Assembly (NCBI GenBank): GCA_031428675.1
Contig: JANOYC010000038.1
Span: forward strand, 1 to 48,932
Source of the DNA: JANOYC01 sp031428675
GTDB taxonomy: Bacteria > Actinomycetota > Actinomycetes > Actinomycetales > Microbacteriaceae
Direction: 5' to 3'
DNA length: 48,932 nt
Part shown: positions 31,555 to 40,115 of the stretch, one piece after another
How positions within the stretch are numbered: the stretch's first letter is position 1
Layout: the number at the start of each line of letters is the position of its first letter
Translations under genes and position numbers: made by a program
Notes under the pieces: model-generated
Told to the model about the DNA's origin: nothing
Databases searched by the model: none
What the model saw: only the letters and a program-made list of their open reading frames with translations

Positions 31555-32508
31555 ATGCTCGTCGCCATTGTCGGCGCGACGGGAACGGGAAAGTCCGAGC
31601 TGTCGCTGCTCATAGCGGAGCGCTTGGCTGCGGCCGGCCAACCCGCCGAGATCGTCAACGCTGACGCGATGCAGTTGTATCGCGGCATGGATATCGGCAC
31701 GGCAAAACTGGCGGGACCTGAACGGCGGGGCATCCCGCACCACCTGTTCGATGTGCTCGACGTGATCGACGAAGCAAGCGTGGCCCGGTATCAGTCAACC
31801 GCTCGGGCGACGATCCTCGACATTGTCGCGCGGGGAGCCATCCCCGTTTTGGTGGGCGGCTCCGGCCTCTACATTTCGTCAGTGATCACCGATTTCCAGT
31901 TCCCCGTGCGAGACGCGGGGCTGCGGGCCACCCTCGAAGCGGATCTCGAGCGAGAAGGGCCGGGGATGATGTACCGCCGGCTTCACGAGGTCGATCCCGC
32001 CGCGGCCACAGCTATTGGCGCGAGCAACGGGCGGCGACTCGTGCGTGCGCTGGAGGTTGTGACGCTCACGGGCGCGCCATTCGGATCCGGCCTTCCCGAC
32101 GAGAACCGCGAATGGATGCCGACCGTCTCCATCGGCCTTCGCTCCCCGCGGTCCGAACTCGTCGCTCGCCTCGACGAGCGGGTCGAACGGATGTGGGCGG
32201 CTGGGCTCGTCGACGAGGTGCGCGGTCTGCGTGAAGTGGGTCTTGAGCGAGGCGTGACCGCATCGCGCGCGATCGGCTATGCGCAGGCGATCGCTCAACT
32301 TCGCGGAGAGGCGACCGAGTCCGAAGCTATCGCGGCAACGCAAGCGCTCACCCGCAAGTACGCGCGTCGCCAGGTGAGCTGGTTCCGTCGCTACGAGCGG
32401 ATCCGCTGGCTCGAGGCCGGTGACCCCGGCAACACCGAGTCAGCTATCGCCGCCATCGACGCACGGTCGGAGCGCCCTCTGCCCCCCGCGGATACGATGG
32501 AGAGGTGA
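31555..32508 (+). CDS. miaA: tRNA dimethylallyltransferase MiaA
   Basis: A 317-residue enzyme that transfers dimethylallyl to A37 of tRNAs reading UNN codons; its product is the substrate of MiaB. The P-loop is VAIVGATGTGKSEL (residue 5 on). IVNADAMQLYRGMDIGTAKL, PHHLFDVLD, VLVGGSGLYI and the C-terminal TRKYARRQVSWFRR are all in place. It starts 4 bp after miaB. Its stop overlaps dapF's GTG by 4 bp (GTGA). The miaB-miaA-dapF order is common in actinobacteria. The last 20 bp of the gene also contain a possible promoter for dapF. Confidence 0.95.
   Translation: MLVAIVGATGTGKSELSLLIAERLAAAGQPAEIVNADAMQLYRGMDIGTAKLAGPERRGIPHHLFDVLDVIDEASVARYQSTARATILDIVARGAIPVLVGGSGLYISSVITDFQFPVRDAGLRATLEADLEREGPGMMYRRLHEVDPAAATAIGASNGRRLVRALEVVTLTGAPFGSGLPDENREWMPTVSIGLRSPRSELVARLDERVERMWAAGLVDEVRGLREVGLERGVTASRAIGYAQAIAQLRGEATESEAIAATQALTRKYARRQVSWFRRYERIRWLEAGDPGNTESAIAAIDARSERPLPPADTMER
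32493..32498 (+). promoter_or_regulatory. Possible internal -10 for dapF inside miaA
   Basis: TACGAT lies in the last codons of miaA, followed by GGAGAG (6 nt) and GTG at 32505. The same GGAGAG could serve as a ribosome site in the longer transcript. Both modes may operate. Confidence 0.4.
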
Positions 32509-33383
32509 GCACCTCCATTCACTTCACCAAAGGACACGGTACGGGCAACGACTTCGTGTTGTTCTCCGATCCGGATGGCGAGGTCACCCTTTCCCCGGCG
32601 CAGATCGCGGCGATCGCCGACCGTCACTTCGGGGTGGGCGGTGACGGGGTCATCCGCGCGGTGCGCTCGACAAACCTCCCCGATGGTGCGGCCGCTCTCG
32701 CGGAAGATGAGACCGCCGAGTGGTTCATGGATTATCACAACGCCGACGGAAGCCCCGCGGAAATGTGCGGCAACGGCATTCGGGTGTTCGCCAGGTACTT
32801 GCTCGACAACGAACTCGCGACCCTCGGTGAGGGCGAAACCATGTCGATCGGCACGCGCAGCGGTGTGCGTGACGTGCAACGAAACCGCACTGGGTTTCAG
32901 GTGGATCTCGGCCGGTGGCGATTGGTTGATGTCGAGGCGACGGTGCGCGCCCGCAATTTGCCGGTCGCGCGTCCCGGCCTCTCGCTTGATCTGGGCAACC
33001 CGCACGTCGTCATCGCGCTCGCGAGCGATGACGAACTGGATTCGCTCGATCTCGGCTACATTCCCGTCGTTGATCCGGCGCCCGAGAATGGCACGAATGT
33101 CGAGTTCGTTGTGCCGGCCGAACCGCTCGTTGTCGACGGCGTCGGACGAATCCGCATGCGGGTGCACGAGAGAGGTAGCGGCGAAACCCTCAGTTGCGGC
33201 ACCGGCGCCGCCGCAGCAGCGCTCGCGACGCGGCACTGGGCAGGGGCGGGCGCGCCTCATCAATGGCGTGTCGAAGTGCCCGGCGGAGTCGTTGGGGTGC
33301 GGATGTTCCCTGCCGAAGATGGGGAGCACGTCGCCTTGAGCGGACCCGCCGAACTCGTATTCACCGGCGCGCTGGAGCTATAA
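32505..33383 (+). CDS. dapF: Diaminopimelate epimerase
   Basis: A 292-residue enzyme that converts LL- to meso-diaminopimelate for lysine and cell-wall synthesis. The two active-site cysteines are in HNADGSPAEMCGNGIRVFARYL (about residue 85) and SGETLSCGTGAAAAALA (about 227). The start KGHGTGNDFVLF is also typical. The GTG start overlaps the miaA stop. The gene is convergent with an RsmC-like methyltransferase, with 26 bp between. dapA and dapB are in this window but far apart, so the pathway is dispersed. Confidence 0.96.
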   Translation: MSTSIHFTKGHGTGNDFVLFSDPDGEVTLSPAQIAAIADRHFGVGGDGVIRAVRSTNLPDGAAALAEDETAEWFMDYHNADGSPAEMCGNGIRVFARYLLDNELATLGEGETMSIGTRSGVRDVQRNRTGFQVDLGRWRLVDVEATVRARNLPVARPGLSLDLGNPHVVIALASDDELDSLDLGYIPVVDPAPENGTNVEFVVPAEPLVVDGVGRIRMRVHERGSGETLSCGTGAAAAALATRHWAGAGAPHQWRVEVPGGVVGVRMFPAEDGEHVALSGPAELVFTGALEL

Positions 33384-33409
33384 AGAATCGCGACTCCGCC
33401 AAACGCCCC

Positions 33410-34021
33410 CTACCCCCGCAACCGCACCCGAAGCACGCGATACCCCTTGCTCGTCGCGTGCCGCAGCACGCTGAAGTCGTCGGGGAAGGTTGCTTCCATC
33501 CAGCGGTGCAGAGAATCGGATCCGAGGTTGCGCTGCACGACGAGCCATGCGTCTGAGCCGGGCGTGAGGCGCGGTAGCCACCGTTCCAGTAGCTTGTGCA
33601 ACTCTTCCTTGCCCACGCGAATCGGCGGGTTCGACCAGATCGTCCGAAATCGGACGTCGTCGGGAACATCGGCGGGGAGAACAGCGTTGATGTTCGTGAG
33701 GCCGAGCTTGGCGGCGTTGGAACGCACCAGTTCGAGCGAGCGCTCGTTCACGTCGACCGCCCAAACAGTGGTTCGGGGGGATTCGAGAGCGAGGGTCAGT
33801 GCGATCGGCCCCCAACCGCAGCCGAGGTCGAGCACGTCACCGCCGGGCGGGGGCGGGGGAACGTTCGATAGCAGCACCCCAGTGCCGACATCGACGCGGT
33901 CGGGGCTGAAGACGCCTCCGGCTGTGCTGACCTCGTACTCCGTACCCGCGAGGGTTGCCCGAATCGTGCGCAATTTGAGCACACTCGCGGGCGACGACGA
34001 GAAATAGTGCTCATTGGGCAT
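33410..34021 (-). CDS. Class I SAM-dependent methyltransferase, RsmC-like
   Basis: A 203-residue methyltransferase. The SAM site is VLDLGCGWGPIALTLAL near residue 64, AVDVNERSLELVRSNAAKLGL follows, and the catalytic motif NPPI is in TIWSNPPIRVGKEELHKLL. NPPI/NPPF with this spacing marks the rRNA guanine-N2 methyltransferases (RsmC/RlmG type), but the N-terminal domain of full-length RsmC is missing, as in many actinobacterial members. The RNA target is therefore uncertain. The ATG at 34021 is 6 nt after TAAGTT on the minus strand with no ribosome site, so it is probably leaderless. It is divergent from hflX with 40 bp between start codons. Confidence 0.88.
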   Translation of the reverse strand: MPNEHYFSSSPASVLKLRTIRATLAGTEYEVSTAGGVFSPDRVDVGTGVLLSNVPPPPPGGDVLDLGCGWGPIALTLALESPRTTVWAVDVNERSLELVRSNAAKLGLTNINAVLPADVPDDVRFRTIWSNPPIRVGKEELHKLLERWLPRLTPGSDAWLVVQRNLGSDSLHRWMEATFPDDFSVLRHATSKGYRVLRVRLRG

Positions 34022-34027
34022 GCAGAG

Positions 34028-34055
34028 AACTTACCGAAGACCAAGCAAGTAGGGT
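34028..34055. promoter_or_regulatory. Divergent leaderless promoters of the RsmC-like gene and hflX
   Basis: Minus-strand TAAGTT (34028-34033) lies 6 nt from the ATG at 34021, and plus-strand TAGGGT (34050-34055) lies 6 nt from the ATG at 34062. The whole divergent control region is 40 bp. Confidence 0.5.
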
Positions 34056-34061
34056 GAATCC

Positions 34062-35606
34062 ATGGACGAGCAGCAGGATGACGGGCTCGTGACCGATCCG
34101 ACAGACGACATGGTGCGTCGGGTTCTCGCCACGAGCGACGCACACGCCGCGGGCGTGTCGCGCTTCGGCGCGACGAAGGCGCAAGCACTGCAGGGCGATT
34201 CGGTGAACTCCGACGACCGTGACGGAGACCAGTTCGATCGCGAAGATCGTGCGGCGCTTCGTCGCGTTTCGGGGTTGTCGACCGAGCTGGAAGACGTCAC
34301 TGAGGTCGAATACCGTCAACTCCGTCTCGAGAACGTCGTGTTGATCGGGGTTTACTCCCAAGGCACGGTGGATGACGCCGAGAACTCGCTGCGCGAACTC
34401 GCGGCGCTGGCCGAGACGGCCGGCGCCAACGTGCTGGACGGTCTGCTCCAGCGCCGGCCGCATCCCGACCCGAGCACCTATCTCGGCAAAGGCAAGGCGC
34501 AGGAGCTTCGCGGTGTCGTTCAAGCGCTCGGCGCAGACACCGTTGTCGCCGACACCGAGTTGGCGCCAAGCCAACGGCGTGCGCTCGAGGATGTCGTGGG
34601 CGTCAAGGTCATCGACCGCACTGCGGTCATTCTTGACATTTTCAGCCAACATGCGAAGAGCCGGGAGGGCAAGGCGCAGGTCGAACTAGCCCAACTCGAA
34701 TACCTGCTTCCGCGGTTGCGCGGTTGGGGTGAGTCGATGTCGCGCCAGGCCGGGGGGCAGGTCGGTGGCGCCGGCGCCGGAATGGGCAGCCGGGGGCCGG
34801 GTGAAACGAAGATCGAACTCGATCGCCGCCGCATCCACAACCGCATGTCGCGGTTGCGCAAGCAGATCAAAGGCTTTGCGCCGGCTCGCGAGGCGAAACG
34901 GGCGAACCGCAATCGCAATGACGTGCCGTCAGTGGCGATCACGGGGTACACGAACGCCGGCAAGTCTTCGCTGCTCAACCGGATCACCCGCGCGGGAGCG
35001 CTCGTCGAGAACGCCCTGTTCGCGACACTCGACACCGCTGTTCGGCGCACCCAGACAGATGACGGTCGCGGCTACACGCTCACCGACACCGTCGGCTTCG
35101 TGCGCAACTTGCCGCACCAATTGGTCGAGGCTTTCCGGTCGACGCTCGAAGAGATCGGCGATGCCGACGTGATCGTTCACGTCGTCGACGGTTCGCATCC
35201 TGACCCGGGAAGCCAATTGTCGACGGTTCGTGACGTGATAGGTGAGGTGGGCGCTCGTAATCTTCCCGAGATTGTCGTGTTCAACAAGTCCGACCTCGTC
35301 GACGACGATCAGAGGCTTGTGCTGCGTGGGCTCGAGCCGACCGCTATTTTCGCGTCGGCACGCACCGGCGAGGGCATTGACGAATTGCTCGAACGCATCT
35401 CATCGCTCGTGCCTGCCCCCACCGTGCGCCTCGATCTGCTTGTGCCGTACGATCGCGGTGAGGTCATCGCCGCGTTGCACGACAAGGGCAGTGTGCTGTC
35501 GACGCAATACGAAGAGACCGGAACACGCGTCGCCGTGCTGGTGTCAGAGACGACTGCGGCGAGCCTCGATTCCTTCGTCGTGCAGTCGAGCGACCCGCGC
35601 GCGTAA
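34062..35606 (+). CDS. hflX: GTPase HflX
   Basis: A 514-residue ribosome-associated GTPase that splits or rescues stalled ribosomes. The HflX N-terminal domain (LAETAGANVLDGLLQRRPHPDPSTYLGKGKAQEL) and coiled linker (GPGETKIELDRRRI) precede the G domain. Its motifs are GYTNAGKSSLLNRI (G1), the DTVGFVRNLPHQLVEAFRST switch (G3), NKSD (G4) and FASARTGEGIDEL (G5). An acidic, low-complexity N-terminal extension of about 80 residues is typical of actinobacteria. The ATG is 6 nt after TAGGGT, suggesting a leaderless message. Confidence 0.95.
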   Translation: MDEQQDDGLVTDPTDDMVRRVLATSDAHAAGVSRFGATKAQALQGDSVNSDDRDGDQFDREDRAALRRVSGLSTELEDVTEVEYRQLRLENVVLIGVYSQGTVDDAENSLRELAALAETAGANVLDGLLQRRPHPDPSTYLGKGKAQELRGVVQALGADTVVADTELAPSQRRALEDVVGVKVIDRTAVILDIFSQHAKSREGKAQVELAQLEYLLPRLRGWGESMSRQAGGQVGGAGAGMGSRGPGETKIELDRRRIHNRMSRLRKQIKGFAPAREAKRANRNRNDVPSVAITGYTNAGKSSLLNRITRAGALVENALFATLDTAVRRTQTDDGRGYTLTDTVGFVRNLPHQLVEAFRSTLEEIGDADVIVHVVDGSHPDPGSQLSTVRDVIGEVGARNLPEIVVFNKSDLVDDDQRLVLRGLEPTAIFASARTGEGIDELLERISSLVPAPTVRLDLLVPYDRGEVIAALHDKGSVLSTQYEETGTRVAVLVSETTAASLDSFVVQSSDPRA

Positions 35607-35743
35607 TATTTCGCAGTGTTCTGCGCCGATCGTCGGTGCGCCGATAGTCTTGCGTCGTTGCGATGGGCGTCCGCCGATCGCACGGAGCGACAGCCGAGCC
35701 CGGCACCCGCCCATACCGTGACTTTTTCCGGAAGGGCTTTGGC

Positions 35744-36670
35744 GTGGCCACATTTTCGTTTGAGCTGTACCCTCCGCGGAGTGAAGCGGCGGAGCTGGGA
35801 CTGTTCATTGCGCTCGAGAAGTTCGTTGCTGCCCGACCCGAATTCATCTCGGTAACGTACGGCGCGAGTGGTTCGTCCAGAGACTCCTCGCTCGGGGTGC
35901 TGCGGCGGTTGCAGGAGCTGGGTGCCCCGGCGATGGCCCACCTGACCTGTGTTGGTTCGACCTATTCCGAGGCCAGCGCTCTGATTCGGGAGTTTTTGGA
36001 TGCGGGGATCACGAGCTTCCTGGCGCTCCGAGGCGATCCGCCGGAGTCACTCGCGGAGGGCGAAGAGTTTCTCGGCGAGCTGGGGAGTGCGGCCGAACTC
36101 GTGCAGCTGATGCACCGCGTGCAAAAGGAACGTGTGCCGTTCAACCAGGTCGAGGTTCCCGGTTTCCCCGGCGCGCGTCGTTTGCGCAAGGGCGACACGG
36201 TCACGATCGCTGTAGCCGCGTTTCCCAACGGGCATCCGCGATCCCGGTCGGCCAGTCAAGACATCGACACGCTGCTCGCGAAGCAAGCGGCTGGTGCCAA
36301 CCTGGCGATCACCCAGTTGTTCTTCTACGCGGATGACTATCTCGGATTCGTTGACCGGGCCCGGGTCGCGGGCGTCACGATGCGCATCCTGCCCGGAATC
36401 ATGCCCGTGCTCAGCCCCCGCCGGCTTCATCGCATCATCGAACTCACCGACGAGAAACTTCCCGAGGATCTGCTGAGGCGCTTGGAGTCCACCGACGACC
36501 CCGACGCGCAAGCGCAGATCGGTATCGATCACGCGACAGCGCTCGGGAGCGAGGTGCTCAAGGGTGGAGCATCTGGCCTGCATTTGTACACCTTCAATCG
36601 TCACGAGGCACCGCTCGCCGTCTTGGAGGGTGTCGGTCTTCTGGACACTGCCACGACGGGCGCCGCGTGA
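35744..36670 (+). CDS. metF: Methylenetetrahydrofolate reductase
   Basis: A 308-residue FAD TIM-barrel enzyme that makes 5-methyltetrahydrofolate, the methyl donor for MetE. FSFELYPPRSE at the start, EFISVTYGASGSSRD, HLTCVG, LALRGDPP and ITQLFFYADDYLGFVDRARVAGV are characteristic. The GTG at 35744 was chosen because GGAAGGG lies 7 nt upstream and the first conserved strand starts there; a frame opening 81 bp earlier adds no conserved residues. TACCGT (35714-35719) or TAGTCT (near 35646) may be the -10. I looked for SAM and cobalamin riboswitches in the 137-bp gap and saw neither. metE follows at 54 bp. Confidence 0.95.
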   Translation: MATFSFELYPPRSEAAELGLFIALEKFVAARPEFISVTYGASGSSRDSSLGVLRRLQELGAPAMAHLTCVGSTYSEASALIREFLDAGITSFLALRGDPPESLAEGEEFLGELGSAAELVQLMHRVQKERVPFNQVEVPGFPGARRLRKGDTVTIAVAAFPNGHPRSRSASQDIDTLLAKQAAGANLAITQLFFYADDYLGFVDRARVAGVTMRILPGIMPVLSPRRLHRIIELTDEKLPEDLLRRLESTDDPDAQAQIGIDHATALGSEVLKGGASGLHLYTFNRHEAPLAVLEGVGLLDTATTGAA

Positions 36671-36724
36671 CCTCGCTCTGACCTTTTTCACTTCTAGCGT
36701 TCGCTGACAAACCGAAGGAAAACC

Positions 36725-39064
36725 ATGTCCGCAATCCCTGCTTTCCCGACCGGCACGATTCTTGGCTACCCGAGAATCGGCCGTCGCCGCGAGCTCAAGA
36801 AGGCCGTCGAGTCGTTCTGGGCAGGCGCAATCAGCGCCGAAGAATTGGAGGCGACCGCGCGCGAGTTGCGCGCAGTGACCCGGGAGCGTCTCGCTTCGCT
36901 CGGCCTCGGTCGCACCGACTCGTCCATCCCGGAGGCATTCTCCTACTACGACCAGGTGCTGGATGCAGCGGTCACCCTGGGCGCCGTTCCGACACGGTTC
37001 CGGTCGGTCATTGCCGACGACGGAACCGTCGATCTAGCCGGTTACTTCACTATCGCTCGCGGTGCGGGTGAGCACACCCCGGCCGAGATGACCAAGTGGT
37101 TCGACTCGAACTACCACTACCTCGTGCCGGAGATCGGGCCGGAGACCGAGTTCCGCTTCGCGTCTGACCGGCTACTTCGCGACGTAGCCGAGGCGACGAT
37201 GTCGGGCTTCCGCACTCGACCCGTAATCGTCGGGCCAGTCACCTTCCTTCTGCTGTCGAAGCCGAGCGAATCCGCGCCGAGCGACTACCGACCACTCGAT
37301 CGCCTCGACGACGTACTTCCCGTCTATGCCGAACTGATCGCCGGTCTCACCGCGGTCGGTGCCGAGTGGGTTCAATTCGACGAACCCGCCCTCGTGAGCG
37401 AGAGCATCGAGGTTCCGCGTGTCGACGTGCTCGACGCCATCGCGCGCGCGTACGCCGCTCTCGGGGCCGTTCCGGCCCGGCCGGCAATCTTTGTCGCCGC
37501 TCCCTACGGCAGTTTGGACGACGCCTTCCCGGTGCTCCTCGACAGTCCGGTCGAGGCCATCGGCGTCGACCTGGTGAAGGGATCCATCGACAGCGTCACC
37601 GCCGCTCTGAAGGCCAAACCGACCGACAAGACCATCGTTGCGGGAGTCGTCGATGGTCACAACGTCTGGCGCGGAGACCTCGCTGGCGCCTTCGACACGG
37701 TTGAGCGCGTGCGCGCGGCGACGCCGTCGGTGGCGGTGTCCAGTTCCACGAGTCTGTTCCATACGCCGCATGACGTCGCGGACGAGCCTCAGCTCGCCGA
37801 CCAGTTGAGGAGCTGGCTTGCATTCGCCGACCAGAAGGTCGGTCAGATCGCAACGCTCGCTGCCGGCTTGGCCGACGGCAAGGCAGCCATCCAGTCCGAA
37901 CTGGATGCGGCATCCGTCGCTCTCGCAGACCGTCATGCCGCCGCTGGCGTGCGAGACGGTGCCGTACGCGCCCGAGCCGCGGCGCTCACCGCTGATGACT
38001 TCACGCGCGGTGATTTTTCCACCCGAGTCGCGGCACAGCAAGAGGCTCTTGGTTTGCCGGCGCTTCCCACGACGACGATCGGCTCGTTCCCGCAGACTGC
38101 TGACATCCGCCGCAGTCGCGCCGCGTTCGCGCGCGGCGGAATAACGGAGGCCGAGTACGTCGAAGCCATGAAAGCGGAGATCAGCCGCGTAGTTGACCTG
38201 CAGGAGAGCATCGGAATCGACGTCATCGTTCACGGCGAACCCGAGCGCAACGACATGGTTCAATATTTCGCCGAGAACCTCGACGGGTTCGCGGTGACCC
38301 AGAACGGCTGGGTGCAGTCCTACGGCAGCAGGTGCACCCGGCCGTCGATTCTCTGGGGAGATGTCTCCCGGCCTGCTCCCATCACGGTCGATTGGTCGAC
38401 CTACGCGCAGAGCCTTACCGCCAAGCCGGTCAAGGGAATGCTGACCGGACCGGTGACGATTCTGGCCTGGTCATTCGTTCGCGACGACCAGCCCCTTGCC
38501 GACACGGCCAACCAAGTCGCTCTCGCGTTGCGTGACGAGATCGCGGACCTGGAGTCCGCGGGCATCGGCATCATCCAGGTTGACGAGCCAGCGTTGCGGG
38601 AACTGCTTCCGTTGAAGAAGGAGGATCAGGCGGCGTACCTCGACTGGTCGGTCGGCTCGTTCCGACTCGCGACCGCGGGCGTGCAGCCCACGACCCAGAT
38701 CCACACCCACCTCTGCTATTCGGAATTCGGTGTCGTCATCGACGCGATCGACCACCTGGATGCCGACGTCACGTCGATCGAGGCGGCTCGCTCGAAGATG
38801 GAGGTTGTCCCAGATATCGAACGTTCGGGCTTCGGGCGCGGCATCGGACCGGGTGTGTACGACATCCATTCGCCGCGAGTTCCGAGCGTCGACGAGGTCA
38901 CCGACCTCATCGAGGTCGCTCTGGGCTCGATCGCGCAGCGCCAGATCTGGGTGAACCCCGACTGCGGGCTGAAGACGCGAGGATACTCCGAGACTGTGGA
39001 TTCGCTCACGAACATGGTCGAAGCCACGCGGCGAGTTCGTGAACGGGTTGGCGTCGCGGTCTGA
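36725..39064 (+). CDS. metE: Cobalamin-independent methionine synthase
   Basis: A 779-residue zinc enzyme transferring the methyl of methyltetrahydrofolate polyglutamate to homocysteine. The N-terminal barrel starts with LGYPRIGRRRELKKAVESFW. The C-terminal catalytic barrel has TTIGSFPQTADIR, VHGEPERNDMVQYFAE, KGMLTGPVTILAWSFVR, the zinc ligands IHTHLCYSEF and the final NPDCGLKTRGYSE. Length is normal. GAAGGA precedes the ATG by 6 nt. It is probably co-transcribed with metF. It is convergent with lexA, and a shared hairpin overlaps the lexA stop. Confidence 0.97.
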   Translation: MSAIPAFPTGTILGYPRIGRRRELKKAVESFWAGAISAEELEATARELRAVTRERLASLGLGRTDSSIPEAFSYYDQVLDAAVTLGAVPTRFRSVIADDGTVDLAGYFTIARGAGEHTPAEMTKWFDSNYHYLVPEIGPETEFRFASDRLLRDVAEATMSGFRTRPVIVGPVTFLLLSKPSESAPSDYRPLDRLDDVLPVYAELIAGLTAVGAEWVQFDEPALVSESIEVPRVDVLDAIARAYAALGAVPARPAIFVAAPYGSLDDAFPVLLDSPVEAIGVDLVKGSIDSVTAALKAKPTDKTIVAGVVDGHNVWRGDLAGAFDTVERVRAATPSVAVSSSTSLFHTPHDVADEPQLADQLRSWLAFADQKVGQIATLAAGLADGKAAIQSELDAASVALADRHAAAGVRDGAVRARAAALTADDFTRGDFSTRVAAQQEALGLPALPTTTIGSFPQTADIRRSRAAFARGGITEAEYVEAMKAEISRVVDLQESIGIDVIVHGEPERNDMVQYFAENLDGFAVTQNGWVQSYGSRCTRPSILWGDVSRPAPITVDWSTYAQSLTAKPVKGMLTGPVTILAWSFVRDDQPLADTANQVALALRDEIADLESAGIGIIQVDEPALRELLPLKKEDQAAYLDWSVGSFRLATAGVQPTTQIHTHLCYSEFGVVIDAIDHLDADVTSIEAARSKMEVVPDIERSGFGRGIGPGVYDIHSPRVPSVDEVTDLIEVALGSIAQRQIWVNPDCGLKTRGYSETVDSLTNMVEATRRVRERVGVAV

Positions 39065-39085
39065 CCCGCCGCGAGAATCCGCCGG

Positions 39086-39124
39086 GTGCTTCGCGCGTGT
39101 GAGCGGTCAGACCGCGCGAAGCAC
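39086..39124. terminator. Hairpin shared by metE and lexA 3' ends
   Basis: GTGCTTCGCGCG (39086-39097) and CGCGCGAAGCAC (39113-39124) pair perfectly over 12 bp with a 15-nt loop. The right arm is the last coding sequence of lexA, and the lexA stop codon is in the loop. It could end both transcripts; there is no T tract. Confidence 0.6.
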
Positions 39125-39796
39125 TGCGACGACTTTGCCGAGTACTTCGGCGAAGTCGCCGAGAATCGGTTCAAATGCCGAGTTGCGCGGCAGCAGCCAC
39201 GTGTGACCGTCCCGCTGACGGAACACCTTCACCGTGGCCTCGTCGTCGAGCATGGCTGCCACGATGTCGCCGTTCTCCGCGGTCTTCTGCTGGCGCACTA
39301 CCACCCAGTCGCCGTCGCAGATGGCAGCGTCGATCATGGATTCGCCGACGACCTTGAGCATGAACAGGTCGCCCTTGCCCACGAGTTGGCGCGGGAGCGG
39401 GAAGATCTCGTCGACTTGTTGGTCGGCGGTGATTGGAATGCCCGCGGCGATGCGACCGACGAGCGGCACCATGGCGGCGTCGCCGACGGGGATCGGATCG
39501 TCGGCCGATGGGGAATCCTGCTGCGGAAGATCGATCAGGATCTCAAGCGCGCGTGGCCGATTCGGGTCGCGTCGCAAATAGCCGCTCAACTCGAGTTGGT
39601 TGAGCTGGTGCGTGACACTCGACAGTGACGCAAGCCCAACGGCGTCGCCGATTTCGCGCATGCTCGGCGGATAGCCGCGATTGGCGACGGATCGCTGAAT
39701 CACGTCGAGAATCGCGAGTTGCTTATCGCTGAGGCTCGTGCGGCGCCGGGTGCTCGGTCGGTCCGACCCAGCCGCGCGGGGAGTGTTCTCGCTCAT
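39107..39796 (-). CDS. lexA: SOS repressor LexA
   Basis: A 229-residue self-cleaving repressor. The winged helix-turn-helix (LSDKQLAILDVIQRSVANRGYPPSMREIGDAVGLASLSSVTHQLNQLELSGYLRRD) lies at residues 22-77. The Ala-Gly cleavage site is in GRIAAGIPITADQ. The catalytic serine is in VVGESMIDAAICDGDWVVVRQQ and the lysine in EATVKVFRQRDG. GAAGGA precedes the ATG by 6 nt. It is divergent from a LysM gene, and the 319-bp gap holds two to three LexA boxes. recA also has a box. The last codons form one arm of a hairpin shared with metE. Confidence 0.97.
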   Translation of the reverse strand: MSENTPRAAGSDRPSTRRRTSLSDKQLAILDVIQRSVANRGYPPSMREIGDAVGLASLSSVTHQLNQLELSGYLRRDPNRPRALEILIDLPQQDSPSADDPIPVGDAAMVPLVGRIAAGIPITADQQVDEIFPLPRQLVGKGDLFMLKVVGESMIDAAICDGDWVVVRQQKTAENGDIVAAMLDDEATVKVFRQRDGHTWLLPRNSAFEPILGDFAEVLGKVVAVLRAV

Positions 39797-39970
39797 CCTG
39801 CGTCCTTCACTGTGCGCTCGTTCGTGTTGTTTCTGGCGACCCGATCGGAATGTCGGTGGGTGCTGATTGCCTGAAACCTGTCAATCGAAACTGTATCCAG
39901 AACCGGATGCGAAACCAAACACATGTTCGAGAGTGTCGCGGGTTTTCTTCCCCCAATCGGCGATAACGGC

Positions 39971-40013
39971 TTGAATGTATGTTCGATCGAATGTATGTTC
40001 GGAACATAACTTC
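39971..40013 (+). promoter_or_regulatory. LysM-gene promoter carrying two or three LexA boxes
   Basis: TTGAAT (39971-39976), a 17-nt spacer and TATGTT (39994-39999) form a promoter toward the LysM gene. GAATGTATGTTC occurs twice, at 39973-39984 and 39989-40000, each one base off GAAC-N4-GTTC, and together they cover both promoter elements. A third, weaker site GAAC-ATAA-CTTC lies at 40002-40013. lexA on the other strand may be autoregulated from here. Confidence 0.8.
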
Positions 40014-40048
40014 GCATCCGGCGCTCCCGGCCGAGTGCCGGATGCGAA
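40011..40048. repeat. 16-bp hairpin built from a repeated CCGGATGCGAA element
   Basis: TTCGCATCCGGC (40011-40022) pairs with GCCGGATGCGAA (40037-40048), and GCTC/GAGT inside extend the stem to 16 bp including one G-T pair, leaving a 6-nt loop. A third, direct copy, CCGGATGCGAAACC, lies at 39903-39916 and matches 40038-40051 over 14 bp. The hairpin would form right at the 5' end of the LysM message. Confidence 0.75.
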
Positions 40049-40115
40049 ACCCCGTCCGAGAGCCATCGCACCGACGACACGGTGCACCGAGTATCTACGA
40101 GAGGCACGAGAGACC

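Noticed and set aside
35607..35743. SAM or cobalamin riboswitch before metF-metE
   Set aside because: I looked for the conserved boxes of SAM-I, SAM-IV and cobalamin riboswitches here and in the 54-bp metF-metE gap and found none.
35663..35743. N-terminal extension of metF (MGVRRSHGAT...)
   Set aside because: The extension is not conserved in the family, and GGAAGGG is placed for the GTG at 35744.
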